A stretch of DNA of 64,000 bases from Lentinus brumalis (GCA_001792895.1 MARA01000027.1:1-64000), one strand, 5' to 3'. Positions 1-10,152 are shown, counted from the stretch's first letter. Numbers and translations: made by a program. Notes: a model not told the origin generated them from the sequence alone.

Positions 1-957
1 GATGGCTGCAAATGTTGTCAACGCGGTACACGGCAACGGCGATCAGACTCACTGGTTGTGCCTTCGGCCTCCTTGCGCTTGAGCATGACGTTCTTGACAT
101 CGGTCAGAACGGCTTCCCAGTGCTTGAGCTTCGCCACCGACTCGTCGTCCGCGAACTTCTTGAGCCGCTTGACGGCTTGCTCGACCTTGCCGACATATCT
201 CTTGAGATCGCCGACGGAGAGCGACTCGTTGGCGGTGTCGAGTTCTTGATGTAGGTTAGCAGCTGTGTGACCTGGCAACTACAATCACTTACCCTTGAAC
301 ATGTCATGGAGCTCCGTCTCCGCCTTGTCCGAGTTCAAGCGCGTGCGATTCCACGCACGGGCCTGCTTCTGCCACTCCGCAACGATCCGCCCCGTGACGA
401 TCGGCGAGGCGGGGGTCGAGAATCTTCATGGGCCCCTCCACGGCGTCGGGACCGAACATCGCAACAGCAGCGCCGGTGCTACAGCGCTCGACAACCGGGC
501 AACTATCAGTCAGCAGGAACTGTGACCGATGTTAGTACCTTCGCTACGTGGATACACCCGATCGCTTACCTTGGTGTGCCGGCGCATGGACCGCATGAAC
601 TCAAAGCCCTCGAATCCTCCGCCGCCATGGACTCGGCGACCGCCTTCGCCATACCCCATGCAGCATACTTCTTGCGCGCCCAAGTCTTGAACGCTTCCCG
701 GCCTACCGTGTACTGGTCTTGCTTGAGCCGCATGAACTTCAACCGGGGCCCGGGCCTGATATTCGCCCGTACGCTGCGATGAAGCTGCGCGCGTGCTCGT
801 ACTTGTCCGCGGGAAAGTCGATGGTCGCCGGGTTGCAGTTGACAGAGAACGGCACGACGGGGAACCCGTGGCGAGCATTGAAGACGGGCCACGCCCAGAC
901 GTCAGCGGTGTCGATGATGAGCTTCGCAACTACGTTGGAGACGTCTTCTGAGGGCAT
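1..957 (-). CDS. Spliced protein-coding gene of unknown function, 3' end beyond the window
   Basis: I do not recognise the family. The start is placed at 957-955, where CCCACC precedes ATG and a TATAAAGG box lies about 50 bp upstream. Exons read as 957-570, 519-293, 244-53 and 5-1, separated by introns of 47-50 nt: GTAAGC..CACAG at 569-520, GTAAGTG..TCAAG at 292-245 and GTGAGT..TTGCAG at 52-6. The last exon runs off the left edge. The N-terminal part has a VVPFSVN/PATIDFP stretch; later exons are highly charged and helical (KAETELHDMFK, YVGKVEQAVKRLKKFADDES), consistent with a soluble coiled-coil-like tail. No signal peptide or membrane segment is evident. One frame change is needed near 770, inside exon 1, so a base is missing or extra there. 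The intron boundaries and frame make a real gene likely; its role is unknown. Confidence 0.7.
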
Positions 958-1003
958 GGTGGGCGGGAATGGATGTATGCGGTCGTTCGCCGCCAGCGCG
1001 CAT

Positions 1004-1011
1004 CCTTTATA
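1004..1011 (-). promoter_or_regulatory. TATA box of the left-edge gene
   Basis: TATAAAGG on the minus strand lies about 47-56 bp before the chosen ATG at 957. The spacing suits a fungal core promoter with a short leader, and it supports that start over the upstream in-frame ATG at 1014, which lies inside or above the box. Confidence 0.5.
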
Positions 1012-1211
1012 CAACTCTGGCGCACCCCAGAATCAGCCGACGAGTCCTCGAAAAAATTTCCTTGCAGGGTTCCGTGGCGGGCAATCCCCTCAGCCCGACG
1101 GAGTTCACCTCATGTCAACCTCAATCAGGTAAATTCGATCACTCGACTTGACCGATCAGACTTCTTTGATCGGCCCTCGGCACTACCCTCTATGCACCCT
1201 GCATGCCTATT

Positions 1212-1321
1212 TGGTTAAAAGGTTATCTTCACCAGATCTGTCACACGCTGCCGATCATTCTCTATGCAACCTTGGGTAAAAAGGTTAACTTCACCGGATC
1301 TGGCATACGATGCCGATCATT
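1212..1321. repeat. Two-copy direct repeat, unit about 48 bp
   Basis: Units at 1212-1259 and 1274-1321 share the order GGTTAAAAGGTTA..TTCACC..GATCTG..GCCGATCATT with a few substitutions. The period is about 62 bp. It lies between the left-edge gene and the palindrome array; I see no coding potential in 1012-1373. Confidence 0.6.
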
Positions 1322-1373
1322 GGACGTCACCAGCTCGTGAGTGCTTCTTGCACCAGTTGTCTGCCACGAGTTT

Positions 1374-1957
1374 TGGTCGTCCCGGACGACCATACGTGCA
1401 GGCGGTCCCGACGCGGACGCGCCCAGACGGTAGGCACCGAACGCTGGTCGTCCAGGACGACCATGCGCGCAGGCGGTCCCTACTAAGTTGGGCATCGAAG
1501 ACGGTCTGCAGTGGCCACCATGAACCCTGCGACTATGGACACCGTTCAACTCTTCCGCGGAGACACGATCATCGTTCGGTATGTTCTTATATACTCTCTT
1601 TAAGGTCGCCCGCAACAACCTCCGCGTCAAGCTCGGTGACATGGTTAACGTTCACGCTTGCCTGGACATCAAGTACGGCAAGGCTGATAGACGCTGACTC
1701 GGGCGCACGCTCGGCGTTGGTCGTCCAGGACGACCATGCGCGCAGGTGGTCCGGAGGCTGGTAGACGCCGCCTTTGGCGTGCACTCAGGGGTGGTCGTCC
1801 AGGACGACCATGCGTGCAGGCAGTCCCAGCACGCATAGGCGCCGAGATAGGAGTGCACCCAGCGGTGGTCGTCCAGGACGACCATGCGCGCAGGCGGTCC
1901 CGACACGCACAGACGTCGAGAGGGGGGTCCACCCCCGGTGGTCGTCCAGGACGACTA
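1374..1957. repeat. Left palindrome array, six copies of a 19-bp inverted repeat
   Basis: TGGTCGTCCAGGACGACCA or a close variant occurs at 1374-1392, 1445-1463, 1718-1736, 1792-1810, 1866-1884 and 1939-1957. Each copy is a near-perfect palindrome with 9-nt arms around one base. Spacing is 71-74 bp within clusters, so the palindrome is part of a longer tandem unit. The unit also carries a conserved flank (CATGCGCGCAGGCGGTCC), which in two copies contains CGGTCCCG, itself an inverted CGG pair. The unit keeps all reading frames partly open, giving spurious translations, but I see no gene here. A weaker set of the same palindrome lies on the other side of the Zn-cluster gene at 3522-3733. Confidence 0.85.
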
Positions 1958-2073
1958 CCACTGGCTGTCCTTCGGCTGAGAGGTCTGCACAGGCCAACAG
2001 TAACACGACGAGTGCGAATAGTGACTAATCTGCCAACCATTGCTGAACTGGCCAACCTTCATTGCTCAATTAA

Positions 2074-2185
2074 GCTTCCCTTCACCTCCGCTGAGGACCT
2101 CCTTACGGCATCTTCCCCTTCGAAGACATCGCTTCGCGCTGCCTTCGGGAAGATGCCGTAAGGAGGTCTGAGGATGAAGGGAAGC
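2074..2185. repeat. Long inverted repeat (hairpin), arms about 40-45 nt
   Basis: A perfect 22-nt arm at 2096-2117 (starts GACCTCCTTACGG) pairs with 2147-2168 across a 29-nt loop. The pairing resumes outside as GCTTCCCTTCA at 2074-2084 with TGAAGGGAAGC at 2175-2185, with a small mismatch between. It lies about 290 bp upstream of the Zn-cluster gene ATG. It could be a miniature transposon relic, a hairpin RNA source or a cruciform; nothing distinguishes these. Confidence 0.8.
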
Positions 2186-2426
2186 CTCCTCATCTTCGAT
2201 GTTGACCCAACATCTGTCCGCCTGCAATGCTTCTTTTTCCTGCTGACTTCCCTTTTCGCCTCCATACGCCGTGATCAATTCACTCCGAGCTTCGAGAACT
2301 CTGTGGCTAGTCCCGACGTCGTGCTCCACCGTTTTTCCAACGGCCTCCGCCCGCGCAACCCTGCGCACTAGCTTTGCCTGCCTATTCGCCGATCATTCTT
2401 CTTCCAGGGTCCTCGCGTTGGTGCAT

Positions 2427-2432
2427 TATATA
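2427..2432 (+). promoter_or_regulatory. TATA box of the Zn2Cys6 gene
   Basis: TATATA about 40 bp upstream of the ATG at 2472, followed by a pyrimidine-rich CCTCTCC tract, fits a fungal core promoter and supports that start codon. Confidence 0.45.
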
Positions 2433-2471
2433 CCTCTCCATGCGGCCCCTCTACACCCCCAATGTACAGCC

Positions 2472-3437
2472 ATGTCACACCCGCCCGACCCTCCCAGCCC
2501 GCTCACTCTCGCTGTGGCTCTCGGCCCCCGCCCCGCCCCCCCGTCCTCAGCCTCTCTGGCTCGACCACCACCTCCTGGGGCCAGAATGTCCACCTCCCCG
2601 CATCTCTCGTCGTCCGCGCATCCGACGCTCTATGCCCTCCATGCGTCCCCCCCACTCATTTCCCTCCCATTACCCCCGTCCCCCGCCCTCCTCGCACCAT
2701 CCACGCCCTACGCACTCTCCCCCGGCCTCTTGCCCGAACAGCCCGCACTCGACCACTCGCCGGCAGGCAGTTCCAATGAGACCCGTCCCCGCGGCTCCTC
2801 TGTCCGCTCCGCAACATATCCCCCGCTCCATCCTCGCCTTGCGACTAGCGTCCTCGAGCTCGAGGATGCCCTCAGGACCGACTTGTCCCTCAGGACCGAC
2901 TTGTCCCTCAGGACCGACTTGTCCCTCGGGACCAGCATCTCCCTTGGGACCGGCATCACGCCCGGCAGCGTCGAGCTCGACACCTTCCTCGGGCCCGAGC
3001 TTGTCCTCGAGATTGAGAACGACGCCGGCTTTCAACTGCCCCATCCCGTAAGTCCTCTTCTACACCGACGCATGTTCAGCTGCTCACATACCTTAGTGCC
3101 TCCATTGCCATTTCGCACGCCTCGGCTGCACGCCTGCGCGCGAGGGCCGAGCGTGCTCCAGATGCACCGAAAAAGGTCTTCTCTGCTCTTGGGATATGCA
3201 GGCTTCGTAAGTACCACAGCTTCGTGTGCATCTGTGTTCACTCATCTTTCTCGCAGCTGGCGGCCCGCCGAAGACATCCTCCCTGATGCCCGCCCCACCA
3301 CTCCGCCCAACCAGGTCACCGCATCCCCCTGCGACGTGATCATAAACCGCTCCTACGTCGAGTCAGATGAGGAGCAGAACCCCGCATCCTTCGGCGTGGA
3401 GAAGCGTTCTGGGTGTGGTCGCTGCGTCGTCCAGTAG
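2472..3437 (+). CDS. Zn(II)2Cys6-type putative DNA-binding protein, 288 aa, three exons
   Basis: Exons 2472-3047, 3097-3206 and 3257-3437 join in frame (867 nt) through introns of 49 and 50 nt with GTAAGT donors and TTAG/GCAG acceptors. The second exon opens directly on the cysteine cluster: C193-x2-C196-x6-C203-x8-C212-x2-C215-x6-C222, an exact binuclear zinc cluster pattern of fungal regulators. The usual run of basic residues between the second and third cysteines is weak (HFARLG), so specificity or even DNA binding is uncertain. The first 190 residues are Pro/Ser-rich and low complexity, with an LRTDLS repeat near residues 134-163. The C-terminal part is acidic and ends CGRCVVQ. Unlike many Zn-cluster factors, the cluster sits in the C-terminal half and no fungal-specific transcription factor middle homology domain is seen. 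Palindrome arrays flank the gene on both sides, so they are candidate binding sites (inference). Confidence 0.7.
   Translation: MSHPPDPPSPLTLAVALGPRPAPPSSASLARPPPPGARMSTSPHLSSSAHPTLYALHASPPLISLPLPPSPALLAPSTPYALSPGLLPEQPALDHSPAGSSNETRPRGSSVRSATYPPLHPRLATSVLELEDALRTDLSLRTDLSLRTDLSLGTSISLGTGITPGSVELDTFLGPELVLEIENDAGFQLPHPVSPLLHRRMFSCSHTLVPPLPFRTPRLHACARGPSVLQMHRKRSSLLLGYAGFVSTTASCASVFTHLSRSWRPAEDILPDARPTTPPNQVTASPCDVIINRSYVESDEEQNPASFGVEKRSGCGRCVVQ
2871..2960 (+). repeat. 18-bp tandem repeat inside the Zn2Cys6 gene
   Basis: CTCAGGACCGACTTGTCC is repeated three times exactly (2871-2924), then twice in degenerate form to 2960. Because the unit is a multiple of three it encodes LRTDLS, LRTDLS, LRTDLS, LGTSIS, LGTGIT without disturbing the frame. 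Confidence 0.85.
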
Positions 3438-3521
3438 TCGTCATCGTCATGTACTTTGCATATAGTATTTCAGCAATTTTCTTGGCAACTGCACTAGTGC
3501 GCTCGCTACTCCCGCGGGCAG

Positions 3522-3733
3522 TGGTCGTCTTGGACGACCAACGCGTGCAGCATCCGTCGGCGCCCACGGCCACTGCGGCCACTCACGCCGATGGTCGTCC
3601 TGGACGACCATGCGCGGATAGAGGCCTCGCTGCCTGTGACATTGACCCTCCACAGCTGCGACACCGTGTATGGCGTCCCTAAGACGCCCACGACGACGCC
3701 CCCCCCCCCCGCGATGGTCGTCCTGGACGACCA
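3522..3733. repeat. Right palindrome array, three copies
   Basis: The palindrome of the left array recurs at 3522-3540, 3592-3610 and 3715-3733, with T instead of A as the centre base. The last two copies sit in a 123-bp unit that also repeats CCTGTGACAT..AACCCTCCACAGCTG. A poly-C run (about 3700-3710) precedes the last copy. The array starts about 85 bp after the stop codon of the Zn2Cys6 gene. Confidence 0.8.
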
Positions 3734-3864
3734 CTCCATGGTCAGAGCCCTCGCCGCCTGTGACATCAACCCTCCACAGCTGTGACAGTGGTGCTGGACC
3801 AACACCGCGTGGCTACGCCCATATGCAAGTCCTGCCATGGTATTTTTTATGACAGGTCACGTGA

Positions 3865-3917
3865 CCTAACCCCCCTCTGGGGTTAGGGTAGGGTTAGCAG
3901 ACCCCGCCCTAGGGTTA
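3865..3917. repeat. Short telomere-like TTAGGG-rich patch with inverted repeat
   Basis: CCTAACCCC at 3865-3873 pairs with GGGGTTAGG at 3879-3887, followed by TAGGGTTAGC and CCTAGGGTTAT. The fungal telomere repeat is usually TTAGGG; this is a degenerate interstitial patch about 135 bp upstream of the copia element. Otherwise 3734-4046 shows nothing. Confidence 0.5.
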
Positions 3918-4051
3918 TATTCCTGCCTAGGTACCATCCCTGCATTTGCTGTACAAGTCTCTCATAACCCTTCGCCGAGCGGTCAGTGGGCTGACAAGTT
4001 GTGTCCCGCATTATTGCCCCTGGGGACTCACGTACTAGTACAACACGGTCC

Positions 4052-4328
4052 TGTTGAACTCGGATGAGTTCCGGGCCGACCGGTTCACGGATTACCGGTG
4101 GAGCCGTATTGATGCATGTGAATAAGTTATCACTTATCACTGATTGATATCAGTTACTTTCTTTAGTATTTGCTGGTATTACATAATCCGCCCTGTAAGT
4201 AGTATTTAAGGACAGCCCCTGCAGGGCCAATACACAAGTCGCATTCTGCCTCCTCTCGTGCCACTGCACTAGCGTTCACACAGGTGAGTTGCCGGGTGCG
4301 TACACTGCGTTAGGTGCCCCCTTCAACA
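4052..4328 (+). repeat. 5' LTR of the copia element
   Basis: 277 bp with short terminal inverted repeats TGTTGAA/TTCAACA. A TATTTAAGG motif near 4200 is the likely core promoter. The LTR also contains an inverted pair GACCGG..CCGGTG near its start. Confidence 0.95.
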
Positions 4329-4342
4329 GGTTATGAGCCCTG
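4329..4342 (+). promoter_or_regulatory. Primer binding site, half-tRNA type (initiator Met)
   Basis: GGTTATGAGCCCTG starts at the first base after the LTR. It is complementary to the anticodon-arm part of eukaryotic initiator tRNA-Met (CAGGGCTCATAACC), not to a tRNA 3' end. This matches the mechanism established for Drosophila copia, where a 5' half-tRNA cut in the anticodon loop primes minus-strand synthesis. Confidence 0.85.
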
Positions 4343-4670
4343 GTGACGCCCAGGTTGAGCGCCCGTTGTGGCTGCACCCTGGTGCTCCCAGATAGCTGGA
4401 CGCTGCGCCCTTTGTCGGCTGCACTCCAGTGTGAGCTTGGATGCTGCGCCCTTGCCGGCTGCACTCCATTGCTCGCAGCTCACCTGTACGTCGCCCTCTA
4501 AGGGCTCGACGTCGTGGACGACGACGAAGCGCCCATTGTGGCTGCTGTCATCGCCACTGAAGAGAACCTTCAGCGTGCAGCTTCTAGCGCCGTTACGGCT
4601 GCTTAATGTTGCTTCTGGACAGACGCTGACTGTGTTTCACCAGATCTCTCTTCGCTCTCCCATCATCACC

Positions 4671-7600
4671 ATGTCCAGCGCCCTCACTCAGCTCGTTCCG
4701 ATGCTGAACGGCACGAACTACACCGAGTGGTCTACGGCCCTCCAGTCCTACCTCATGTCCCAGGGCAGTGGTTCGTTATCACGGACACTCGCCCTGCCGC
4801 TGTCGATGCTACCCCTACCGAAGCGGAGTTGGCTGCTCAGGCTGACTGGGACCAGGCGAACGTGCGTGCGCTCGGCAACATCCGCTTGCGGATTCCGTCG
4901 AACATCACCACGAAGGTGTCTACGATACCTACCGCCAAGGAGGTCTGGGACAAGCTCGCAGAGCTCTACGGAAAACCCGGCATCGCTGCGGTTTACTCCG
5001 TGTTCAAGTCGGCTCTCGACTTGAAGATCCCCGGGGACAAGCACCCTTCTCAGGCCTTGGACGACTTCCAGGCTGCCTTCGTGCGCCTTGCGTCCTTGGA
5101 AGTGAAGTTCCCCAGCTACGTCCAGGCGATGATCCTTCTCGCCAAGCTGCCTCCCGCGATGGACGTCATTGCCCAGACTTATAGTCAGGGTGACGACATC
5201 AAGAATCAAAGCTCGACGGCATCGTTCGAGCTTGTATCCTGAACTGGGAACAGCGCAGCGGACGGAAGCAGGGATCGTCCAATGGTCATGGCTATGCCAA
5301 CAAGCTCTCCGCTGTCAAGCGGAAGCAACCCGATCCTTCGTTCCGCCAGCAGCAGCAGCAGCCTAGCGGCAGCAGCGGTGGCTCGAAGAAGAAGAACAAG
5401 TTCCGTCGAGGGAACCGTTCGGGAATGATGTGAAGCAGAAGAACAACTCTTCTGGCCACATCCATCTCGCCTCTCAGGCGGATGTTGGCGAGCCTATCCT
5501 TGCGGACACTCCGAGCACCGAGGACCCTCGTGCCCTTCTGCATACACCCGCCGTAAAGGTGTATGGCGAGAACCAGTACCCCACGTTCAAGCGTGCACTG
5601 GACCTCTCCCACGACCTTGGCATCCAGCCTTCCTTCGAGCGCATCCGTGCGCTTGAAGACGTCGTCAAGCAGAGCAGCCGCGTCCCTGTCGACACGATGA
5701 CACGGGACTCGTGCCTCGAAGCGCTCTCGTCTATCTCTGATCGAGCGCATCGAGTGGTCGGACAAGGCCCCTGACTCTGATGACGACGATATGGTCTCCC
5801 TCGGCTACACGGACAACGAACTCGACCATGAGATTGCCGAAGCCGCTGGGATTGACGAGGCTGAGGAGATCTACGATGCCTACAGGCAAGTCCCTTTTCC
5901 CTGTGACTACAACGACGTCACTAATGCGTTTTCTACAGCGCTGAGTGATCGTCAAGGGTATAACGCTTTATGTAGCCCAGTTGTAGTATCACATATGTCC
6001 AATGTATGTCGTCATTTGCGTGACTATGCTGCGTGCAGTCAATGCAAAGGGAAAGGGAAAGCCGTTCGCGACGATGAGCTCGACTTAGCTCCCATGTGGC
6101 TTATTGACTCTGGAGCGTCGATGCACTTTACATATGACATGGACGACTTCGTCGAGTATACCCCGCTTGACAAAGGGTTTGATGTCTTAACAGCGAACGG
6201 CACTGCCAAATTAAGGGCTTCGGCACGGTCATCCTCAATGCCCAATCACGACGGGTGGTGCGCACACCACTGTGCGTGTAACGCCAGTATTCTTCATACC
6301 GGACTTAAACTCCCGGTTGCTCTCTATGGGGGAGTTCTTCACGATGGCTTGGTTGTACATGGTACTTCTCGACGGATAGTATTCCGTCAGCCATCTGGGG
6401 CGATATATCTCGCCTTTTACCCTCGAGGACCAGACGATACAATCTTCTGTGTCCGGTCGCTCCCAACTCGGGATGCAGCGGCCATATTCCCTACGGTCTA
6501 CGAGATTGACTACGAGACCGTGCATCGCCGCCTCGCGCATCCTTCACGTGAAGTGCTCAGGCATGCTAGGGAACATACCGAAGGTTTTCCTGCCATCGAG
6601 TTTCCCACCAAGGACTCAATCTGCCGCGGATGTGCTCAGGGAAAGATGCCTTTGCGTCCTTTTCCTCCATCCAAGCGACGTGCTACACGTCCCTTCCAGC
6701 TTATACACTCGGACGTTAAGTCCTTCCCTGTGGCGTCTTACCACAAGCATCGGTATGCGATCATCTACTTTGATGACTATACATCGCATGCGTGGACCGT
6801 CAATTTGCGCGCCAAAAGCGCTGCACTTGCGGCTACCCGGCACTTCATTGCTTACGTCGAGACTCAGTTCAAGACGAAGATACAACAATGGATGTCCGAT
6901 GCAGGGGGGAATACAAGTCTGATGTGTTCGATAATATGCTGAAGGAAAAAGGCATTGAGATCCTTCAGAGCGTACCGCATACTCCACAGCAGAACGGTCG
7001 CGCTGAGCGTTGCATTCGCACGCTATCAGAGAAGTCAGAGTCTCTACGCCACGACGCCTGTCTTCCTGAATCTTGGTGGGAATTCTCACTTGAACACGCC
7101 ACACACGTATACAACAGAACTCCTATACGTCGCCTTAACTGGCGTACACCCTATGAAGTTCTGTATGGCGAAGTTCCACGCATAAGTCACCTTCGAGTGT
7201 TCGGGTGCGGTGCGTACGTCCACATACCCCAAGACGTTCGCAAGAACAAACTCTCGCCTAAGTCTGAACTCATGACTTATCTTGGCGTCGCACCTGGAGG
7301 CCATGGAAATCGCTTCATGCGCTCCCCAAACAATGTCTTGTTCACCTCAGCTCATGCATTGTTTGACGAACACATGTTTCCCAAATGCCCTGACCAGCGC
7401 AAGCGGCGAAACACTCGGTTGCTTGAACCAGCACCGAAACCTGACCATGCGGACCAGCATTCGCACATTCCTCCGGGATCCGATGACGACGATGAGTCAC
7501 GTCGTCCTCCCACAACCTTCCACCAAAGGGACAGGACACGGAGCGTGACGACGCTCCTACGCCACCTCGTGAGCGTAGTCCTAGTCCGCCGCCACCTCCT

Positions 7601-9680
7601 CCGGAAGAGCCGCCTGCACCAAGGCGCTCTGGTCGTGAGCGGAAGACGAAGACTCGTCCAGGCAATGTCTACGGGGAGTCACGGCACCCAGTAGAACAAT
7701 ACAAAGAGATTGAAAAGCAGGGAGCATGGAAACGAATCGTTGGCGAGCCATCGAGTCGCTCTCGAGCTCAACCACGTTCTCGGAAAGATCAGGTTCCCGG
7801 ACCTAGTTCTGCTCCACAAGTTCCTGCTCAACGCGACGAACCTGCTCAATCCGCCTCGGATGAAGTGTCTAACCCGCAGCGTGCAGAATCTCCTGACTCA
7901 AATTCGTCTGACGAAGTCGACGAAGCGCTGCGTGGCTCGGATGCAGAGTCACTTCTGGCAAAACTATGCCGGGAAGGGGGAGTAGGACTCATCAACCACT
8001 TGCTCATGCAAGCAATACCACCGGTTGATGCTGATCATCCCGATACGTCCAACGTCAGAGACTGGACATTCCGTGACATAGCTCGCCTACCTAAGGCACA
8101 GCAAGAGGAATGGCGGACTGCGTGTCGTGAAGAGCTTGAGGCACTCGAGCGACGCAAAGTCTATGATCTGGTTGACCGGCCCAAAGGGCGTAAGGTCATC
8201 AAGAACCGCTGGGTCTTCGACGTCAAACCTGACGATCGAAAGAAGGCCAGACTAGTTGCCAAGGGATACTCCCAGGTTGAAGGCATTGACTTCGACCAGA
8301 TCTTCTCCCCCGTCGTCCGTTTTGAGACTGTACGCCTTATACTCGCACTCTCAGCGCTTGAGAACTGGTACATCTCTGGACTTGACGTTCGAAATGCCTA
8401 CCTCTATGGCAAACTCGACGAGGAGATCTACATGGAGCAGCCCGAAGGCTTCGTAGTCAAAGGCCAAGAGCACAAAGTACTCCGGCTACGTCGTGCTCTA
8501 TACGGACTCAAGCAGGCAGGGTTAGCGTGGTGGCGCACCCTGAACGAGTCCATGGAGCTTCTAGGTTTCAAACGCCTAAGCTCTGATGCCGGAATCTTCC
8601 TCTATCGGAGGAAAGACGGATCCTTTGTGATCGTCATCGTCTATGTTGACGATGCCCTCTTCTGTGGACCTGACAAGTCCCTTGTCGCTGAACTAAGGCG
8701 AAGTTTATGGAGAAGTGGGAGTGTCGAGACCTTGGCGAAGTCAAGGATTTCTTGCGCATGCGCATTCTCAGGAAAGGCAGTCAGATCCGTATAGATCAAT
8801 GCGCCTACCTTGAGAAGGTTCTGCTGCGCTGCGGCATGCAGAACGCAAAGTCTGCGCCGACTCCTCTCCCCACTGGCTACAACCAGTCGCAAACACTGCA
8901 CCGGTTGACCCAGCTCTCCGTAGCAGGTTCCAGACCATCATCGGGTCGCTTCTTTACATCATGTTGGGTACCCGACCTGACATTGCATATGCTGTTGTCA
9001 AACTGTCTCAGTTTGCTGCCAACCCATCCGAGGACCACTTGAGTAAGGCGCTCTACATCTGCCGCTACCTTGTGGGTACCAAGTCTTATTCGCTCGTCTA
9101 CGACGGAGCTTCGGGTCTTGGCCTAACAGCTTGCACTGATTCCGACTGGGCTTCGGATCCAGCGACCCGACGGTCTCAGACAGGATATTTCCTGAAGTTG
9201 GCGAACGGGATTTTCAGTTGGACTTCTCGAGCACAAAAGACTATTGCGCTCTCGTCCACTGAAGCTGAGTACATGGCACTCAGTGATTGCAGCCGTCAAG
9301 TAGTCTGGATTCGCAACCTTCTGGGTGAGATCGGCTACAGGCTCAATCCAATCCCTATCTGCGGGGACAACCAAGGCTCTATCTTCATCTCGTCCAACCC
9401 TGTGACAGAGAGCCGGTCGAAGCATATCGACATCCGCTATCATTACATTCGGGAAGTCGTCGACAACAAGCAAGTCGAGATCTTCTATGTCGATAGCGAC
9501 AATAACCCTGCAGATATGTTCACCAAGAACCTGGGGCGAGTCAAGTTCTTGAAGTTCAGGGCTATGCTTGGTCTCGAGTTCCCTAGAGCCAAGCAGGCAC
9601 CATCCGTTCACCGGATTTGCCACATACGCTTGCGCACACTACCGTGGTGCTTAGCGAGGGGGAGTGTTGAACTCGGATGA
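4671..9680 (+). pseudogene. copia gag-pol, disrupted by about nine frameshifts
   Basis: The likely start is 4671 (CATCACC before ATG). GAG (to about 5430) has a UBN2/copia-gag style region followed by a Q-rich and basic KKKNKFRRGNR stretch. The protease active site WLIDSGAS is at about 6100. Integrase shows the H-x4-H (HRRLAH, 6526-6543) and CRGC zinc motif, then HSDVK, MSDAGG and PQQNGRAER as the D,D,E triad (6700-7010). RT has KARLVAKGYSQ and the catalytic YVDD (about 8643); RNase H shows CTDSDWASD and SSTEAEYMAL (about 9135-9280). Frame changes fall near 4768, 5200, 5425, 5740, 6210-6350, 6905, 7530, 8700 and 8895. The final frame runs through the polypurine tract and stops 16 nt inside the 3' LTR. 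No CCHC knuckle is clear in GAG. As written the element cannot make a full polyprotein. Confidence 0.93.
9656..9664 (+). other. Polypurine tract of the copia element
   Basis: GAGGGGGAG directly abuts the 3' LTR start at 9665, the expected position for the plus-strand primer. Confidence 0.85.
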
Positions 9681-9941
9681 GTTCCGGGCCGACCGGTTCA
9701 CGGATTACCGGTGGAGCCGTATTGATGCATGTGAATAAGTTATCACTTATCACTGATTGATATCAGTTACTTTCTTTAGTATTTGCTGGTATTACATAAT
9801 CCGCCCTGTAAGTAGTATTTAAGGACAGCCCCTGCAGGGCCAATACACAAGTCGCATTCTGCCTCCTCTCGTGCCACTGCACTAGCGTTCACACAGGTGA
9901 GTTGCCGGGTGCGTACACTGCGTTAGGTGCCCCCTTCAACA
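9665..9941 (+). repeat. 3' LTR of the copia element
   Basis: Same 277 bp as 4052-4328 with no difference I can find by eye. It is followed by the second GGTCC target copy at 9942-9946. Confidence 0.95.
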
Positions 9942-10152
9942 GGTCCTCCACCTACTACTTAGAACTTGTGAGGCGAGCCACCAAGCTGCCTCGAGCCTTC
10001 AAGCTCAGAGCTGCAGCTGCGTGAGCCTGAACAGCGCTCGAACAGTGATGATTGTCGAGTCTCAACCGCCTGGCACTATGCGGCGGTATGGGTGGGCGTG
10101 AGTATTCAATCCTCTGCCCAGAGCTTCGGCTGAAACTCACGCGCGTTTGCGC

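Larger units (their letters stand above)
4052..9941 (+). mobile_element. Ty1/copia LTR retrotransposon, complete but frame-broken
   Basis: Two LTRs of 277 bp (4052-4328 and 9665-9941) begin TGTTGAA and end TTCAACA. The 5-bp target duplication GGTCC lies at 4047-4051 and 9942-9946. The internal region has a primer site immediately after the 5' LTR, a gag-pol order GAG-protease-integrase-RT-RNase H (diagnostic for copia, integrase before RT), and a polypurine tract abutting the 3' LTR. The LTRs look identical base for base by eye, which implies recent insertion. The site lies within a segmental duplication whose other copy shows the empty target at 18210-18214. Confidence 0.96.

Noticed and set aside
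1264..2055. Long open frames across the left palindrome array on both strands
   Set aside because: They are translations of the 71-74 bp tandem unit (VVQDDHARR, WSSWTT..); the palindrome keeps several frames open at once and no start or splice context supports a protein.
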